The position numbers and the translations under genes were made by a program. DNA of 44,425 bases. It comes from Deltaproteobacteria bacterium UBA7527 (lineage in GTDB: Bacteria > Desulfobacterota > Syntrophorhabdia > Syntrophorhabdales > Syntrophorhabdaceae). The notes beneath the pieces were generated by a model that ran no database searches, was not told the DNA's origin, and worked only from the letters and a program-made list of their open reading frames with translations. The stretch lies in contig DLMV01000047.1 of assembly GCA_002478225.1 (NCBI GenBank), positions 17,220 to 61,644 on the forward strand, given 5' to 3'. How positions within the stretch are numbered: the first letter of the stretch is position 1; each line of letters begins with the position of its first letter. Shown one piece after another: positions 43,270 through 44,425 of the stretch.

Positions 43270-44403
43270 ATGGGTGTGGATAACAACAAACTGCCGCCGC
43301 TGAAGATAAAAGGGAAAACCATAAAGGTCCCGATCATCCAGGGAGGCATGGGCATAGGCGTGTCGCTTGCACCGCTTGCCGCCGCTGTGGCCGTTGAAGG
43401 CGGCGTCGGCATCGTATCGAGCGCATGCCTCGACAGGCTTGTCTCGAGGAGGAAGGGAAGATCCTTCCATACCTATGAGGCCGTTTGCGAAGAGATGTCC
43501 CTCGCAAAGGCAAAGGGGGGCGTCGTGGGCATAAACATCATGGTCGCCATTGCAAGGGATTATAACGATTCCGTGAAGGGAGCCATTGATGCCGGTGCAG
43601 ACGTGATCATCTCCGGCGGAGGGATCCCTCTCAGTCTGCCCACTATAAAAGATCCTGGAGATACTGCACTCATTCCGATCGTCTCGTCCGCAAGGGCGCT
43701 TGAGCTTATATGCAAAAAATGGGAGCGGGCAGGATACCGCCCCGATGCCGTTGTCCTGGAAGGCCCTCTCGCAGGAGGCCACCTCGGGTTTGCGTTCGAC
43801 CAGATAGACCTCGAGTCAAACAAACTGGAAAACCTCTTCTCTCCGGTAAAAGAGGTGGCAGAAATGCACGGCGGCTTCCCGGTCGTCGTCGCCGGAGGCA
43901 TCTATAATCACGATGATATTGTGAAGTTTCTCCATATGGGCGCTGACGGCGTGCAGATGGGAACGAGATTTCTCGCCACCGAGGAGAGCAGCGCATCTCC
44001 GGGTTATAAACGCGCTGTTGTCGATTCAAGAAAGGAAGATATCGTTGTCGCGCAAAGACCGGGCTCACCCTGCAACATGCCCTTCATGGTCATAAGGCAG
44101 TCGCCCATGTTCATCGCTTCCCTTCAACAACTGAGAGCACCGAAATGCGATAAGGGATACATCCTCTCCAAGGACAGGGACGGGTACTTTAACCGTTGTC
44201 AGGCAAAGGATAATAATGAGAGCAGTTTCTGCATCTGCAACGGGCTTTTAAGCTCCGCAGGTTATAACCCTGATGCCGAAATGCCTCTCTATACGGTCGG
44301 CGCCAACGGCTATAGGGTCGATAAGGTCGCAACCGTGAAAGAATTGATGAACGAACTGACCGCGAACGGGAAGAGCCAGCACGAACGAAAAAGCGGCTCA
44401 TAG
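43270..44403 (+). CDS. Nitronate monooxygenase-family flavoprotein with C-terminal Cys cluster
   Basis: 377 residues from ATG 43270 (a TTG at 43261 overlaps the deaD stop). It is an FMN TIM barrel of the 2-nitropropane dioxygenase/FabK class: VPIIQGGMGIGVS, GINIMVAI, DVIISGGGIP, LEGPLAGGHLGF (His), VVVAGGI and GADGVQMGTRFLAT. The last ~85 residues add four cysteines (C-x16-C-x10-CxC) in NRCQAKDNNESSFCICNG, which could hold a metal or Fe-S centre. In an anaerobe an oxygenase role is doubtful, and an enoyl-ACP reductase-like or other reductase role is possible. The final residues and stop come from a heptad array. Confidence 0.82.
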   Translation: MGVDNNKLPPLKIKGKTIKVPIIQGGMGIGVSLAPLAAAVAVEGGVGIVSSACLDRLVSRRKGRSFHTYEAVCEEMSLAKAKGGVVGINIMVAIARDYNDSVKGAIDAGADVIISGGGIPLSLPTIKDPGDTALIPIVSSARALELICKKWERAGYRPDAVVLEGPLAGGHLGFAFDQIDLESNKLENLFSPVKEVAEMHGGFPVVVAGGIYNHDDIVKFLHMGADGVQMGTRFLATEESSASPGYKRAVVDSRKEDIVVAQRPGSPCNMPFMVIRQSPMFIASLQQLRAPKCDKGYILSKDRDGYFNRCQAKDNNESSFCICNGLLSSAGYNPDAEMPLYTVGANGYRVDKVATVKELMNELTANGKSQHERKSGS

Positions 44404-44416
44404 CTCATAGCTCATA
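44396..44416 (+). repeat. Heptad repeat (GCTCATA)x3 at the end of the flavoprotein gene
   Basis: Three exact GCTCATA units. The stop TAG of the upstream gene (44401-44403) is inside the first two units, as at 2950-2970. Confidence 0.85.
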
Positions 44417-44425
44417 AAGCAAAAG

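Overview
The window looks like about 44 kb of chromosome from a strictly anaerobic, Gram-negative-type bacterium. The gene set suggests a deltaproteobacterial or Syntrophorhabdus-like lineage, but this is inference. Supporting genes are a pyruvate/2-oxoacid:ferredoxin oxidoreductase gamma subunit, a tungstate ABC transporter, an EhaR-like HAD protein, TatA, a lipoprotein with a BamE/SmpA-like domain, and several c-di-GMP proteins. Most of it is housekeeping. The stretch from about 19.0 to 26.4 kb is accessory: it looks more AT-rich by eye and holds a TcmP/DUF5131 pair, a TPR protein, a HEPN/MNT toxin-antitoxin pair, a decayed gene end and two copies of a palindromic repeat element.

Layout. 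0-4 kb: membrane-anchored spermidine-synthase-like protein, a TIR-bounded repeat (copy 1), tRNA-Gly(CCC), an unknown Cys-rich membrane protein and trxB. 4.3-9.4 kb: PfkB-type kinase, PurN-like formyltransferase, EhaR-like HAD phosphatase and a secreted small protein, running into rph and rdgB; a DUF296 gene converges on rdgB. 9.5-12.8 kb: tRNA-Glu(CTC), tatA, tsaC, a lipoprotein, a zinc-ribbon protein and ftsY. 12.8-17.5 kb: prmA and a one-component HTH/PBP regulator, divergent from tupABC, whose tungstate uptake it probably controls. 17.7-19 kb: a REC-PAS-GGDEF protein. 19-26.4 kb: the accessory island. 26.5-30.7 kb: proS, an M24 peptidase and a radical SAM protein. 30.9-33.7 kb: an unusual 942-residue fusion of a GlcD-type FAD oxidase with PAS, GGDEF and HD-GYP domains. 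33.9-37.5 kb (minus strand): cysS, porG and ade. 37.7-44.4 kb: fusA, birA, coaX, deaD and a nitronate-monooxygenase-like flavoprotein.

Three sequence-level patterns stand out. (1) Many intergenic gaps carry tandem arrays with an exact 7-bp period whose word differs from gap to gap. In several places the array runs into a gene and supplies its last codons and stop. (2) At least four genes without a Shine-Dalgarno site have a sigma70-type promoter whose -10 box ends exactly 6 nt before the ATG, which predicts leaderless mRNAs. (3) A MITE-like family with roughly 20-bp terminal inverted repeats is present in three copies. Two of them bracket the amidohydrolase and HEPN/MNT segment, and one lies against a truncated gene.
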